Positions 36,801-49,502 of a DNA stretch of 64,000 nt are shown here, piece by piece (position 1 is the stretch's first letter; each line of letters opens with the position of its first letter). Source of the stretch: Neodontobutis hainanensis (Eukaryota > Chordata > Actinopteri > Gobiiformes > Odontobutidae); NCBI GenBank assembly GCA_024349245.1, contig JALDNG010000087.1:668501-732500 (forward strand), written 5' to 3'. The notes beneath the pieces are model-generated. The model had not been told where the DNA came from, did not search any database, and saw only the letters and a program-made list of their open reading frames with translations. The position numbers were made by a program, and so were the translations under genes.

Positions 36801-38111
36801 CACAGGAGAATGACCAGGGAGCGTTCATAGATCCCTGAGGAACACCCATCTGAAGACTGAAGCATGTTTCTGTCCCAGTTTTACATTGGACTGCCTTACC
36901 TCTGTCAGTCAGATAAGAGTTCTTCACCATGCGTTTGGTCAGATAATGTTATTTCTTTATTTTGGGTTGAAAGAGAAAAAGAACTAAGGTTAAAATAGTG
37001 ACCACCCTGAAACAATAGATGACTCTCAGTGAGGCCCCAATCTGGAGAACTGCCTAGTGTCAGAGCAGCAACAGCTTGCAGTGTTACAAGCTACATTTTA
37101 ATCACAGAAAATGTCTAACTGGAAAATAAATGGTTTAGCAATGATGGAGTATAAGAGTCGGTATTAAACATAACAACTGTTTCTAAATTAGTTGTAATTT
37201 ATTTTTTTTTATCTCAAGCTAATGTTTAGAGGTCCATGCACAGTCTCCTGTTTCTCTTTAAAATAAAAAACACGAGGTATGTGAATTCCCGTTCATAATC
37301 TATGGTCTACAAGATGCTCATGCTGATTACAATTAGTTTTTTGGCCCAAGTTCTGCTTCACCAACACACACTGTGTATAGAAATATGGTGCTGATCTCCA
37401 TCTAAATTTGTAGTCACATCTAGACCATCAAACATGTTTCCCTCTTACAGTTCCTTCCTCTTTCTATTTGTGCAGCTGAGCTCAATTTGGTATATTAGTG
37501 TCCATGGATCAATCTGGTGCCAGAGTCTTACTGTAATTGTTTAAAAAAAAAACTTGTTCAAATCCTTGGCCACGGCCCACGCACATGAGTTTATTTAAGA
37601 GACCCTTGTCTGTTCTTTAGCAATATATCACATGGAATTTGTTCTGTCTTCTTTTAAAGCTGAGAGGGCGACATATCTTTAAATCCCACCATTTACATGC
37701 CACAAATCCTCTTCCCCCATTCACTCAAATCCTCTTTCTCATTCTTCTCTCCCCCATGTTTGTATAGAAGCTTTGGGCTTGTGCCAGTCTCACGTGAAGC
37801 TTCAACAACCAGTAGATGGGTGAGTCTATTAAGTTAGATATGAGGCCAGCAGCCAGGTTTTTAGCTTCAGAATTAATAAAAAGAAAAGTTCAGGATGTTT
37901 TCACTGTCATTTTAAAAGACTGAAATGTTAAACTTTCACAACGGCTTCCAAAGAAGATATCTTACAATATAGTTCAAAGAAGTCCAGAGCATTTCTGTCC
38001 GGCTGAGCTCTTCTTCCTCAACATCTGTGTGTGATGGTCCAGGGTCTCATCACCAACAGCAGACACTCCTCAACACGCTCTGTCCAAAGGGTGGGTCCTG
38101 AGAGAGGGTGG
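33811..38111. other. Gene-free stretch
   Basis: AT-rich, no supported exon. The 100-codon frame at 35148-35450 shows no domain. Short (TA)n near 35056. A CTCF-like CCAGTAGATGGG at about 37809-37820 has one key mismatch. Confidence 0.45.
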
Positions 38112-38124
38112 GGGTCAGAGGTCA
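38112..38124 (+). promoter_or_regulatory. Perfect DR1 nuclear-receptor site
   Basis: GGGTCA-G-AGGTCA: two perfect RGGTCA half-sites in direct repeat with a one-base spacer. DR1 sites bind RXR heterodimers, HNF4 and COUP-TF type receptors. It lies in a GC-richer patch, 850 bp from a second DR1. Occupancy unknown. Confidence 0.45.
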
Positions 38125-38639
38125 ACGTGTTTTCAGGTGTGCGTGTCATGTTCTGTCAGAAGTGACATTTGAAGTTCATGGCCAGTGTTGGTGGTGCAAA
38201 GTGGAATGGTTCACAATCTCTCAAAGTTTTAGAGGGAGTATTGTGTAACATATGTAGTTTAGAAAAATGGAACAGTTTTATAAAAAGAATGTTTGTTGTA
38301 TGTTGTTGAGTGTAAATCTATAATGGTAAAAAAGACATTAAGTTCTCAGAAAAACGTGAAAAACATTCCATTACTGTTTCTACAACTGCCCAGAGCGAAC
38401 AAACTGCAGGAGACACACATTTCTTTAATTTTGAGAAGACCTTTTTTATGAAGATTTAGGACATTTATAAAAAAAAATTTAAGTAATATTACCGTCTGAC
38501 ATGTTTCCACAGTATTTGTTTAGCAGGACTGCTGTAAATGTTAACCCGCTTTAAAAAAAAAAAAATGAAAAATGAGAAACACTGACCTTCCAAAAACAAG
38601 CACTGTAAACCAATAAAAACCTGAAACTTTTGCTCACTT

Positions 38640-39000
38640 GTAGGCGATTAGTTCCAATTCCCCATGTGTTAAACAAATAACAGACTGCAATTTATCAAAA
38701 TAACTGTCCGTTATATTACACCATATGGTTTCTGTTAATAACACACGGGGGTTTAAGCTGATCTTTATTATTTCTGCTCTTAAGCACAATTTCAGTTTAT
38801 GTAATGCATTTGTATTTGTTTGAAAAGGTTTCTTATCTAATATGCCCACTATTTGCAATGTTTTCTCTTTAATATTTTTGCTCTTTGATCTCTGCTCTTT
38901 GCTCTTATGACGTGAGGCAGGCTTAGTCAGCCTCAGAGGGCATTTAGCGAGTGACTGACACAGGTCAGGGGTCAACCTCTGATCAACGGCTGCAGGTCCC
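38640..39000. promoter_or_regulatory. Strong candidate conserved non-coding element with DR1
   Basis: A 360-bp complex block. Notable parts are TAACACACGGGGGTTTAAGC, CTTATCTAATATGCCCACTA, TTTGCAATGTTTTCTC (C/EBP-like TTGCAAT) and GCTCTTATGACGTGAGGC (CRE/ATF-like TGACGTGA). It ends with a perfect DR1 at 38962-38974. A minus frame of 122 codons (39002-38634) crosses it, but the translation resembles no family, so a regulatory reading fits better. Confidence 0.35.
38962..38974 (+). promoter_or_regulatory. Perfect DR1 nuclear-receptor site
   Basis: AGGTCA-G-GGGTCA, again a perfect RGGTCA direct repeat spaced by one base, inside the candidate conserved element at 38640-39000. It is followed closely by TCAACCTCTGATCAAC. 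Same orientation as the DR1 at 38112. Confidence 0.45.
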
Positions 39001-40532
39001 ATTTCACTTTAAAAAAGCAAATAGGAACATGCCAACGGGCCAGACCTGAGAAAGAGGTTTAGATCAATCCTGACTTCACTTTGTGTGGATCAGCGGGTGT
39101 GCATTTCAAATATTTCCAAATTAAATCTACAATAAAACATATTTGAATTCCAGACATCTGATAGTCTTTTTACTTTTTGCTTTAATTATAAACTGGATTT
39201 TACTGCCTGCAAAATGAAAGTCGTGTGTCAGCGTCCACAGTTTCCTCTTTCATTAAAGGTCAATTTGAGCCTGCAGGTAGAACACAATGGTGTCCAGTGA
39301 TAAACCGGCACCCGGTGGGGGGTTTGACATGGACTTCACCCCAGGGCGACAACAGCATCTGGACCGTGTGTGCGAGTTAATCTGAAGAGAGTGTGTGCTT
39401 AAAGCGCAGTGGGATGATCCGTCCTCATATCCAGGCGCAGAGGAAGAAGAAGAGGGAGGGCAGCTGTAAGCTTGTTATTAGGAGCACACCAGTCAGATTC
39501 TCAGGGACGGGGACGGGAAATCCCTCTGTACATCCGTGATTGTGTCTCTCTGTGGATTTGGAGATCCATCTCCCCCTTCGGCAGATCATTCTTCCTCCTC
39601 CCTTGTGTCCTCTAGCATAGGCAGCGTTTCCCAGAAAGCAACACAAATTGATTGTGATAGGGATAAGCCAGTGCTAATGTCCACACAAAAAATCATCCTC
39701 CGCACCCAATGCAATGGGATTAAAGTAAGTGCAGCACAAGCGGGTTTTCACTATAGACAAGAGATTGATAAGAGAGTTAAAAGACAATTCAGCTTTACTT
39801 TTCTAAAAGCATACTATGTTTTACACTACTTTAAACTTCTTACATCTGGGTGGCTTATGTTCTTTAAAATGCATCTGCTCCTCCAAATGCATGCTATAAG
39901 AACATGATATACTGTATGTCTCCTCAAAGTACAAAGCATATTATAAGTTTAAAAGTTCAAGAGGCAGCTGTCATTTGCCAAAAGAGACAAGAGCCTGCTT
40001 CAAAATATTGTTATCAGTTAGAAAACCCCATTTCTCATTTCATTTTTCTATAAATAATTTTTAATTTAACCATTCTAAAGTAGCTTGTGACCTTTTCTTC
40101 CTGTTGCTACACTTTCAAAGTAGCACTTTTGGAAGAGCATGACACAGTCACTTCTTTAATGCTCCTTTTGGTGAAATATACCTTGATTCTGGTCAGCCTT
40201 GTGTCCCATTTATGCTCCACAAGTTATGAAGCGAAAAGGCGAGCCATTGTCCCCTTTTATGTTGTGTTGTGGCATTCTGTAAAAGCTTTTAATGTGAATG
40301 ATTATCTACATGCAGACAAACTCTTTACAATGGGACAAAATTAATACCGCTAAGTCAAATGTGTGCAGCTAATTAGCACAGATTAACACAAATGTTGTGT
40401 TAATCTGTGGATTTCCAGTAATCCCGTTCTGTCCCAAGTATGTGCGACCCCTCTTGATCCTTTTAAAATGAGTTAAAACTACTGTAAAAAAGATATAAGC
40501 ATAAATAGAGCATACAATTTTGTCAAACAGAT

Positions 40533-40565
<33 letters not shown>

Positions 40566-41149
40566 AGTGATATATATAATTTGGATTTTATATAACACTC
40601 TTAGAGATTTATTTAGTGTGATTGTGAAACTCAACAGCTTTGGTGCATATTAATGTGACAACAGTTCTTCTTGACAGGTAATAATGTAATGTAAATCCCT
40701 TTTAGCTCATATGTCAAACTATAACTCTAACTGCGTTTTGTCTGTTAATATTCAACACATTATATTATATGTTGGTAGTTCATCAAAATCTAATTTGGAC
40801 TTATATTTTTGGATTTTTGGATTGTTATTTTTTGAGCAGTTCATTAAAAGGGGTTAAAAAGCAAAATGCAGCAAGCCATGCAAGAAAGAATATGTTCATT
40901 TAGCTGCAAATGCCTGAGGATACCTTCACCTATAATGGCCATTTGTGGAGGAGAGGCTAACTATAGAAGCAGAAGGATTGGATTTCAGCACCCAGGCCCA
41001 GTGTCTACAGGCCTGCCTCTGGGCTAAAGGCTAATCAGCCACAGGAGACCCAGGCAAGAGATGAGACAGCAGAGGGAAGGATGGACCGGGAGACGGAGGT
41101 AGGGTTTATGGTACACTAGAGCATTAATAACACACAGCCATTAGGATAA

Positions 41150-41290
41150 GGCTTTACTCAGTGGCTGGGGGCAGCAGTACCAATTGATGCATGATTAACT
41201 AAATAATCTTCAGTCCTACTCCATATGGATTAATTGGCTATAAATAGTTTTCATTAATCTTCCAAAGAAAAAATGACATTATAAGATTTG
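41150..41290. promoter_or_regulatory. Strong candidate conserved element: homeodomain and MEF2 cores
   Basis: Within about 100 bp: ATTGATGCATGATTAAC (PBX/HOX-like TGATTAA), CTAAATAATC, ATGGATTAATTGG (TAATTG/GGATTA cores) and CTATAAATAG, an exact MEF2 consensus, followed by CATTAATC. The density of developmental factor cores and the low repeat content are typical of vertebrate developmental enhancers. Confidence 0.35.
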
Positions 41291-41771
41291 CGCAGTGTGT
41301 TCTCACACTGCTTTCTTACACTTTCATAGGCCGACTGTATTTTTGATGATCTCAACTTTTATATAATACTAAAAGAGTGTTAAGAAATTAGATTTGTGAA
41401 CTTACACACCACAAACGCTACAAGTGAAGTAATATAACAAGCTAAAAGTCATGCTAACTAAGTAGAAAATAGCGCTTAAGTCTTTGCTAAATTAGCATTT
41501 TATTAGCATTTTGTTGTCATCTTTTGGACTTTCTAAAAGGCTATTTTAGATTTTTCAATGATTTACGAATATGGTAGTCTACTTGTGGATAGATATTAAC
41601 AGTATTGCTTCCTGAGTCAAATGGATGTCACATGCTGTGTAACCAATCAGGTCAGGACAGACCAGGATCATACCATTAGGCAGAGAGGTGTTCTCATACT
41701 AAGCCTCTTACATGGAACACCCTTATAAGGGCCTCGAGTAAGGGTGCCACCATACAGCGATATACCTCCGT

Positions 41772-41786
41772 CCACCAGAGGGCAGG
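41772..41786 (+). promoter_or_regulatory. CTCF-type motif oriented towards mtx2
   Basis: CCACCAGAGGGCAGG fits the CTCF core CCASYAGRKGGCRS at every position. The motif is on the plus strand, so it points right, towards mtx2 and the inferred hoxd cluster. That is the orientation expected of a loop anchor facing Hox-side anchors. No binding data. Confidence 0.5.
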
Positions 41787-44189
41787 CTCCAATAGCAGAA
41801 ATATAAGAAGAAATCCAATGGCAACTTTACAAGTGTAAAAATCATGTTTACAGCCTGGTACAAAAGATAGCACCGGTCTCTAGAGCTAGGTGTTTACTAA
41901 ATGACAATTCTGAGTGGGGGTTAACTTTTTGATAAATGCATCTGTTTATGTTATCTGAAAACTATAGTTTTACTCTGCAGTAACGGTAGAGAACGGCCCG
42001 GATGTAATCACCATTTTATTGCCCTTGTGTTAAGGACAATACCGGTGAATGAGGAGCTATGTGCTCACAACATCTATGTTTATTTACAATCTATAGTTCA
42101 TACACAGGGGGACAGGACGGAGGAAGAGGAGAAGGAGAGAGGAGTGCACAAATATGAGTGACAGTAGGAAAAGAAGCAGCATTTAGATGCATGTTAATTT
42201 TAACAAAGCCCAAAAAGCCGTTCATTTCAAGTAAGTTCAGAAGCAGACTGACAGATGATCATTCAAATGAGTCAATAAGAGTAAACCTGAGTGACTACCC
42301 TCCACAATACACCTCTTTTGTTGACTCCATGCAGTGCCAGTCATCTCACTGAATACACAGGTATCTGTTTAGGCATTTAGGTTTTCATTGTATAGTGTGA
42401 GATACACAGGAAAGAAATGCTGTAATATCTTAAGATATGTTTTGCCCTAATATTCTTTCACCAAAAGACCAAAGCACTGCAGCAATGGTATTGATGCCAT
42501 AGACTTATTATTAGACCTGGGTCTATCCAACCCGAGATATAAAATTAGACAATGCAATACAATACTACAATATAATATTCAACCATTTTGGTAATTATTG
42601 ATGTTCTGTCAGCCAAAAAGTTTTCGCCTATTTTAAAATGAAGAAAATCATAAAATCGAGAATATATAAAAAGGTTTGCACAAGACTTTGTTAAAATAGC
42701 GATGTAGCTTCCATCATTTATGGTCAGATGAAAACCACCAACAGACCACCAGGCTGTATTGGGGGCAAAATAGAAAGAGAGTAGCTAAGGAGGGAAAGCA
42801 GGAGACGTGAAAGAGAGAGACAGCAGAGGTGAAACTTAAGACCACTTAAACACACACTGTCACTGTATGGTATATGGACATGACAAGTACATAAAAAACA
42901 AATTCTTCCACAGTGCAGCGTGCACACTCCATGCTCTCATGTTCCCAGCAAACATCAGTCACATCCCTCTATATCCCACACAAGCACTTTGTTTTTCCAG
43001 CTGTGCACTGCGAGCCAGTCTCTGACGTGACTGAGAATCAACTCCCTGCTTTCTCTAAATTGTGTGCAACCATGACAAATGAAATAAAGGACAGCATAAT
43101 GTTGTATGCAAGAATAAAATGCAGTTATGGTAGAAGCATTATAGGATGCTCTACATATGTTCAAATTTGTGATACGGGTATAGCTGCTAATGCTCCTGTT
43201 TTTACATGTTTTAAGAGTCTGGGTTCTACATAGCCCCAGAATGATTACCATATGGAAAAATAAATGTTGAGACCACATTTTATTATGATATATAATGTAT
43301 TTGATAATGTAAGTGACCAGTATATATATACACATACTAACACATACTACATTAGCTAAAAGAACAAAATGGGGCTTTTTTGTAGCTAAAATAGTTTGTA
43401 CAGTAAAATATGCACTGAGTACAATGATGTAAGCAGCAACATGTCCAACAAAGCTATGGTCAACTCCACATTAAACCTGCATTTTATTATTTACTTCACT
43501 CTTTGTGCCTTAATGAGACACTTTCAGGAAGGAGCACTTAACTAACCGTTATTTAGATTAGTATCTCTTCTGGTTTCTTGAAATAAATGTTGTAACAAAA
43601 TTAAGTGAAAAGGCAAACCTGTTATATTTGGGGTAATTGAAATTGTACATGTTACCTTAATACATTTTTTTTATTTTGTATTCTGTATCTAAGACCAGTC
43701 TGGGGCTGAAAATAGAGAGACAGTGCACAACTATAGGCAGGGGATAATTCAATAGAAAGACGTTTAATCTTATCTAGAAAAAGTCAGAGAACACTTAAAG
43801 CTTGTGGTTGCTCTGGGTTCTAGCAAGTGCTAAAGCTAATGGTAGTCCCCGTCTATAGAGCTCTGGAACCAACGTCACTGCGCAGTGCATTGTGGGTCAC
43901 CATTTTCCAAGGCCACTAACCAAAACAAACAATAGCGGTGCTGCTGTGTATTTGCATTATGCACAAAAGTAGGGCTATATCGAGACAAAAAAACAGCGTG
44001 TATCTGAAATGTCGATCCGTATGATCCACAAGTAGTGAAGAGATCCTGGCAATTTACCTCCAGTAACGCTTATTTTCTAATTTCATCTGCGGAGTCAGCG
44101 CATACACCTCCAATCAGTTTTGTACAGGGTTCCCATATTTCTTGAAAGTTACTTAAAAACTTAGAAAACAAACAAAAATAGGTCCTTAA

Positions 44190-44518
44190 AATACCTGTCT
44201 CAACCAGACTTAGAGAAACTTATTCATGCTTTTATCTCCAGCAGGTTAGATTATTGTAACAGCTCACTGGTCTCTTAAAACGAGGGTTAAGACAGCTGCA
44301 GTTTATTCAGAACGCTGCTGCTCAGGTTCTAACTAACACCAGGAAGTACAACCACAACAGTCCAGTTTTAAAATCTCTGCACTGGCTTCCTGTTGCTCAG
44401 AGAATAGACTTTAAAACTGCACTGCTGGTTTACAAGTCTCTTAATGGTTTATGATGTATGAATGTATATATGTATGAATTGTGCTATAGAAATAAAATTG
44501 CCTTGCCTTGCCTTACTC
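44190..44518 (+). mobile_element. LINE 3' fragment (L2/Rex1-type), frame-broken
   Basis: The plus strand encodes LIHAFISSRLDYCNSSLVS, then after a frame break LRQLQFIQNAAAQVLT and YNHNSPVLKSLHWLPVAQRI, then DFKTALLVYKSLNGL. This is the conserved C-terminal region of L2/Rex1-clade reverse transcriptases in fish. It ends with a (CCTTG)n-type 3' tail near 44500-44518. No intact ORF; a 5'-truncated dead copy. Confidence 0.85.
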
Positions 44519-46059
44519 AATTTACAAATGGCTGGTTACATGATTTGGACATTTTTAATCCTCCAAATTGTGAATATGTTGTCATTCGTACAAAGGTAAG
44601 TTTGCTATGTGAATTCAGATCCCCTTTATAACCCTACCACTGTTGCTCATCATATTGTAATGTCCAGTACTCACAGGCACAGCTGACTCAAAATCTTTAA
44701 CGTGTTTTATTAACGAGCTGCCAGTAACAGGCTCCGATACCTCCACAAGTAAGAGACAAAATGGTATGGTTTTATTGTTAAAAGTAATGCACGAGTTTTG
44801 TTTTTATAACAATATTTAATAGGAATAGGTAATTTTACATTTTTATTTTATTTATTTTATTTTTTTAATTTTACTGTATCATTCCAGAAAATAAAACAAC
44901 ATAGCCCATATTGTAAAACGCTAAAAGTACCTTATAGTTTATCCTTTGCCTTTACTGTCTTTTTGCAGCAAAATGGGAACTGTTACTGTGCTGTGTTTTT
45001 GTGTGCGTACATGCATGTTTAAGACGTGATGTTAATAGGCCTCATTATGAACCACCTCTAATCAGTAAAAATAGCAGTGTGGGTCAGTGTTTAGTCTGCC
45101 CACACATGCATGTAGTTTGACCTGCGCACACATTCTTTATGTTTCACATGATCATTAGATCTCAAGATCTCAAGGCACAGGCGTGTGGGTAATTACATTG
45201 TCATACGGGGCTCTCCAACACACACATGACTCTATGAGGTCATTGCGGGAGAGTGACAGCTCCAGGAAATGAAACACACCTCGGATTACATCTAAACAAC
45301 GTTAACTAACATTTAAAACATGTGCGATGCCAGGCTCTTTAAGGCTTTTGATTGAAAGTTTAACCTCTGCAGCTCCTTCTACTTGCTTTATACACAAACA
45401 GGAGAGTGTGAGAGTCACTATAAAAACACTACAGTCTTAGATTTGGGTTTTCTTTTACTTATTATTTGCTCTCTGCTTGTATTTCACCTTCGCTTTTGCT
45501 TTCTTGTTGCTCACACACTAGACGGAGGCTGTTTTTCAACTCCCTTCAGAGGAAACCATCTGCTGCTCTTGAATTTTAATATCATGTTTGAGAGTGAGAT
45601 AATCCATGGAAGTAAACACAATTTTAGCTGAATGTTTTTTGTGTCAACACATACATCAAGTTTCGCTCTCATGCAGCATCACAAAAATCCTGTACCAGCA
45701 AATCAACACACCTTGTAGCTGCAGAAAGTTCACTTGTACTTGCCCGTAGTTCCTCAAGTTGAAGATAAAGGTCCCAAACCCTTAGCCCTTAGCCCTTGTT
45801 TTATTGCATGTTCACGAGAGATGGAGGGGTGTCTCAGTACTCATTTGGATCAATGGGTAAGGGGGGGGGGCTGTACACCCCTCCAAACTGAAAATTTTTG
45901 GGAACCACACTTGAAATGAAAGAGTTCCCAGCATGCTCACCGGCACCGCGGCTTTTAGAGAGGTGCAAGATGTAACTAATTCGGGCAAAAATAAATATTT
46001 TTAAAGCACGACAGTTCAGTTTGATTTTTCTTTAACTTAAGGGTTCTGTAAATTTTGGA
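44519..46059. other. Gene-free stretch
   Basis: No supported gene. A small CCCTTAG repeat lies at about 45778-45799 and a G run near 45862. Otherwise nothing distinctive. Confidence 0.45.
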
Positions 46060-46770
46060 GTCATTTGGACTCTAAAAAATGCTCTTTTTAAAAAATTGCC
46101 ATAGAAATATTATGTGTCAGCATATTTTAGTTTTTATGAATGTTATTATTAACTTCAGTCATCAACAAACATAACAAATATTTATACATTTTCCCAAAGT
46201 TTTTAACCCCCTAAATGCCAGTTTAAGGGATCAAAGTATGTGGGGGGAGTAATATCTAGGCCTGGGACTGTCAAAAATTGGCACCAACATTGACTCAGAA
46301 TTTTTTCTCTGCAAAATAGTTTGTACGTTTTTTGCACAAAACAATCCCTCAGACAAAATAAACACAAAAAATGCTCTGTCATTGAAAATTTTGTGCAAAC
46401 ATATTTTTTTTTTATTCTTTTTATGAAGGTCATTATTTACTTAATAATTATGAATTTCGTAAATGTTTAACCCCTTATATGCCAGGTTTAGTAAATTGTC
46501 TTTTTGTTTGCGTTTTGATGAAAAGAAAACACAAAGTAATCCATCTGGGTCCCTAGGACACAAAATTATTTTTTTAAATGGTTGCCATGGAAACAAGGGA
46601 TTTCCACCCAGTGAATAAAAAAAATTAAATAAAAAAGAAAGAAATCATGTTGCGATGGTAGTGTATTTATGCATTTTGAGGGAATAAATTTCATAAAAAG
46701 ATACCAAAGGGACTATTTTTTTAACTTCTAAGACATCAAAATAAAATAAAAAAAAAATAAAAAATGTCAA
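46060..46770. repeat. Degenerate tandem-like repeat, unit about 265 bp
   Basis: Two spaced, similar blocks. AAAAAATGCTCT occurs near 46075 and 46366; TTTAACCCCCTAAATGCCAG near 46200 and TTTAACCCCTTATATGCCAG near 46467; a third partial match includes TTGCCATGGAAAC near 46582 beside TTGCCATAGAAA near 46096. It is AT-rich and non-coding, with no known family assigned. Confidence 0.5.
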
Positions 46771-49136
46771 GGGAACCAGGAGGGTTAATCTTGAATTTGT
46801 TTATGCACAGATCTGTTTTCTCAACAAAAAAAAAGTCTGTTTGCTAACTTTAGCGTCAGGTTAGCATAACAGTCTTGGTATTTACAGAACTTTTTGAACT
46901 TTAATTTTGCATCGCTACATGTTTTTTGGAAATATAAATTGATATAACGTAAATTAACAGTCCGCAAGGTTTTTGTGGTTGTAGCAGCAGTCTTGAGTGT
47001 CCTATGGTTGTGACAGGGACTGAGGAAACAGCAGCTGACACTGTTCAAGTCTAAATATTCACAATAAACTTTATACGCTGTATGATAATGATAGATATGT
47101 CATTATAGATATATTATTAAACCTTGTTTTAATATTATGTTGTGTATTAAAATAGACATTACATAAACTATATGCAATTATATATAGCCTATATTATGAA
47201 GACGTGTTAATGTTATGTTATGATATAATTATAAACTTCTTATTCTACATCTGTGCCCCTACAGGTGTGGTGTCCCAGTTCTTAGGGGTAGCCTATAATC
47301 TTAGGGCAAAGGGAAGGGGTAAGTTAGAGAATTGGGATTGGGCCAAAAGGTGAGTTGTAAAGGTGTGTGATACTACAGAATCTGGAGTTGAGAAAAAATC
47401 AGGGCTGGTATTAGGGAATCACCTAGTATTTAGATGAGTAGTATTAGATGTTAGATTAGAGTAGTATTTAGATGAGCATGAGCGATGTGAGAGGGGCGGA
47501 CACAGCTGAACGTAGAGGAAAAAAACTAATACTGAAGTATCAATCTTTCAATCCAACGTTGGTGTCGATACAATCGATATTGTGGATCGATGCTGTGCCT
47601 TTGAGAAGATGTGTTGTCTGCTACAGAGACAAATGACAATGTGTTAGGTGTGATAATGATACTGAGCTCCAAATAAAAAAATAAATAAATACATGAACTA
47701 TGTATTTAAATACATAGTTCATGCTGTTCATGCAAGAATGCATTAGGACCTAAAACATGGCTGTTGATAATTGATCAATGTTGCACTTTGGCACTTATGC
47801 CAAAATCTTAATTTGACTTCCGGGTTTATTTCTTTGTCATGTGGGGCTGTCCTGACCATCATTCTATTCCTATAATACAAGCATAACTGGAGCGCAGTTA
47901 AAGAAATGTCTTATTTCTTCTTATGTTTACTTGTACACGGACAGTAGTGACATTAAAAACCTATTTACGCTAAGTTGTGCTAGAAAATGAAGTAATTTAA
48001 AATGTTAATCATTGTGCAAGATACTACTGCGATACATAAGCTCCAAACAGAAATCTGTCTCATAGACAACAGCTACAAATCAGGCAAGCAGTCTTTTATG
48101 TGATGCTTGTCTAGAAACTGTTACACTGTGCCCTCCACTGCATTTCCGCATTTAGTCTTTTTTTTCTTCATCTTTCAGACATGGAGTCTTTTGCCAGATT
48201 TAAACAAAATGCTTTGCTGTGGTCTCAGTTTGCATGTAGGCGTCTGTGAGTTGACTGATTGCCGTGTTAGCTGCACACAGATAAACGCACTGTAAATGGG
48301 TCATGCTAAGTCTGTATGGCGCTGTCTTCTACAGGCAGCTAAGCGATTGCTCTCTGACCACAAAACACATTATAAATCATTTTGACTGACTCGCACAACA
48401 GTAACTTCAGAGCTTTTCAAACATTGACACACATTGCCGGATAACTACAAATGGATGTAAAGTGGAAAAAGCCCTAAAGCCATGATGGAAGACTTGAAAC
48501 ACAAACACCAGGCTGAACATTAGTCTATTTATCTGGGGTGTGACGTACACATTTATATTGTGGTAAGAGAAGGCTGACATTTTAGCCTGCCTCACATCTC
48601 ATTATATTTACTGTAATGAGTATTCTATGCTAATTATTTTCTGGGTCTCTTTTGTCTCTACTCTGTCCTTTAACCACAGCTGGTCCAGTAACAGACGGCC
48701 CCTCTCCTTGAGCCTGTTCCTGACAACGTTTTTCTTTTTGTCTACCCTGTTAAAATGTGTTTTGCACTAAGCGGTTATCCCTTTTTCCCACTGGAGCAAT
48801 AGGCTACAGTACAAATTAGTTTTCATAATAAAAAGCATCATTATTCACATAAAACAACTTCAAATGAGGATTGTGTTTTGAAAAGATGCTTAAAACATAC
48901 ATACATATCTTATATAGAAACATAACTTGTGTGGCACTTTAGTGGGTGCGTTTTGAAAACGTGCTTTCAAAATAAGAATATCCAGACTGTCAAATATGTT
49001 TGGGGGTGTGTCCTCATTTTTTGAACAAAAAAGAATGAATGAATTATGAATAAAGCTGGTGGATCTGGGTCCAAATGATGTCCTTTGGTGGATTCTATGG
49101 TGTTCTTGTTGGAGGATGGATATTTTATTCATTTTT
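46771..49136. other. Gene-free stretch
   Basis: No supported gene. 47520-47600 carries repeated ATCGAT-type palindromic sequence that looks like an internal piece of a degraded DNA transposon. The rest is AT-rich. Confidence 0.4.
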
Positions 49137-49240
49137 ATTCATTCATTTTCATCAGCTTATTCATTTTTGCGGTCGCAGTTCACTGGAGCCTATCCCAGCA
49201 ACCTTGGGTCTTAGGCAGGGTACACCCACAAATTTCTTGC
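49137..49240 (-). mobile_element. SINE 3' fragment, minus orientation
   Basis: The minus strand reads GGGTGTACCCTGCCTAAGAC and GCTGGGATAGGCTCCAGTGA, then an (AATG)n tail. This matches the 3' portion of the SINE at 49503-49892. The head is missing. Confidence 0.75.
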
Positions 49241-49502
49241 TGTGAATTAACTCCAGCAGAAATATTACAGCCTTGGTACCAAACCTCATTTAACGACAGT
49301 AAGCTAACACAAATGTACAACATTAGCCTGTTTGCTAACGCAGAAGCGGTCCATGTGAGTGGTACTAGTGCTAACTCTACTCTAAACCATGTGAGTCCAC
49401 AGTAAACACAGCATCTCTGAGGGCTCTGTGTTCGGCTGCAGCAGGGACATAGCTAGAGGGGTGCAGCTTGATCTAAATATTGATATTATCAATACCAAAT
49501 GA

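Larger units (their letters stand above)
39001..44195. other. Gene-free stretch with a CNE-like block and a CTCF motif
   Basis: No supported gene. An (AT)n run lies at about 40533-40563. The candidate element at 41150-41290 and the CTCF motif at 41772 are listed separately. Frames at 39425-39907 and 42913-43335 have no recognisable product. Confidence 0.45.

Noticed and set aside
38634..39002. 122-codon minus-strand frame
   Set aside because: Its translation matches no family; the underlying DNA looks more like a conserved non-coding block.
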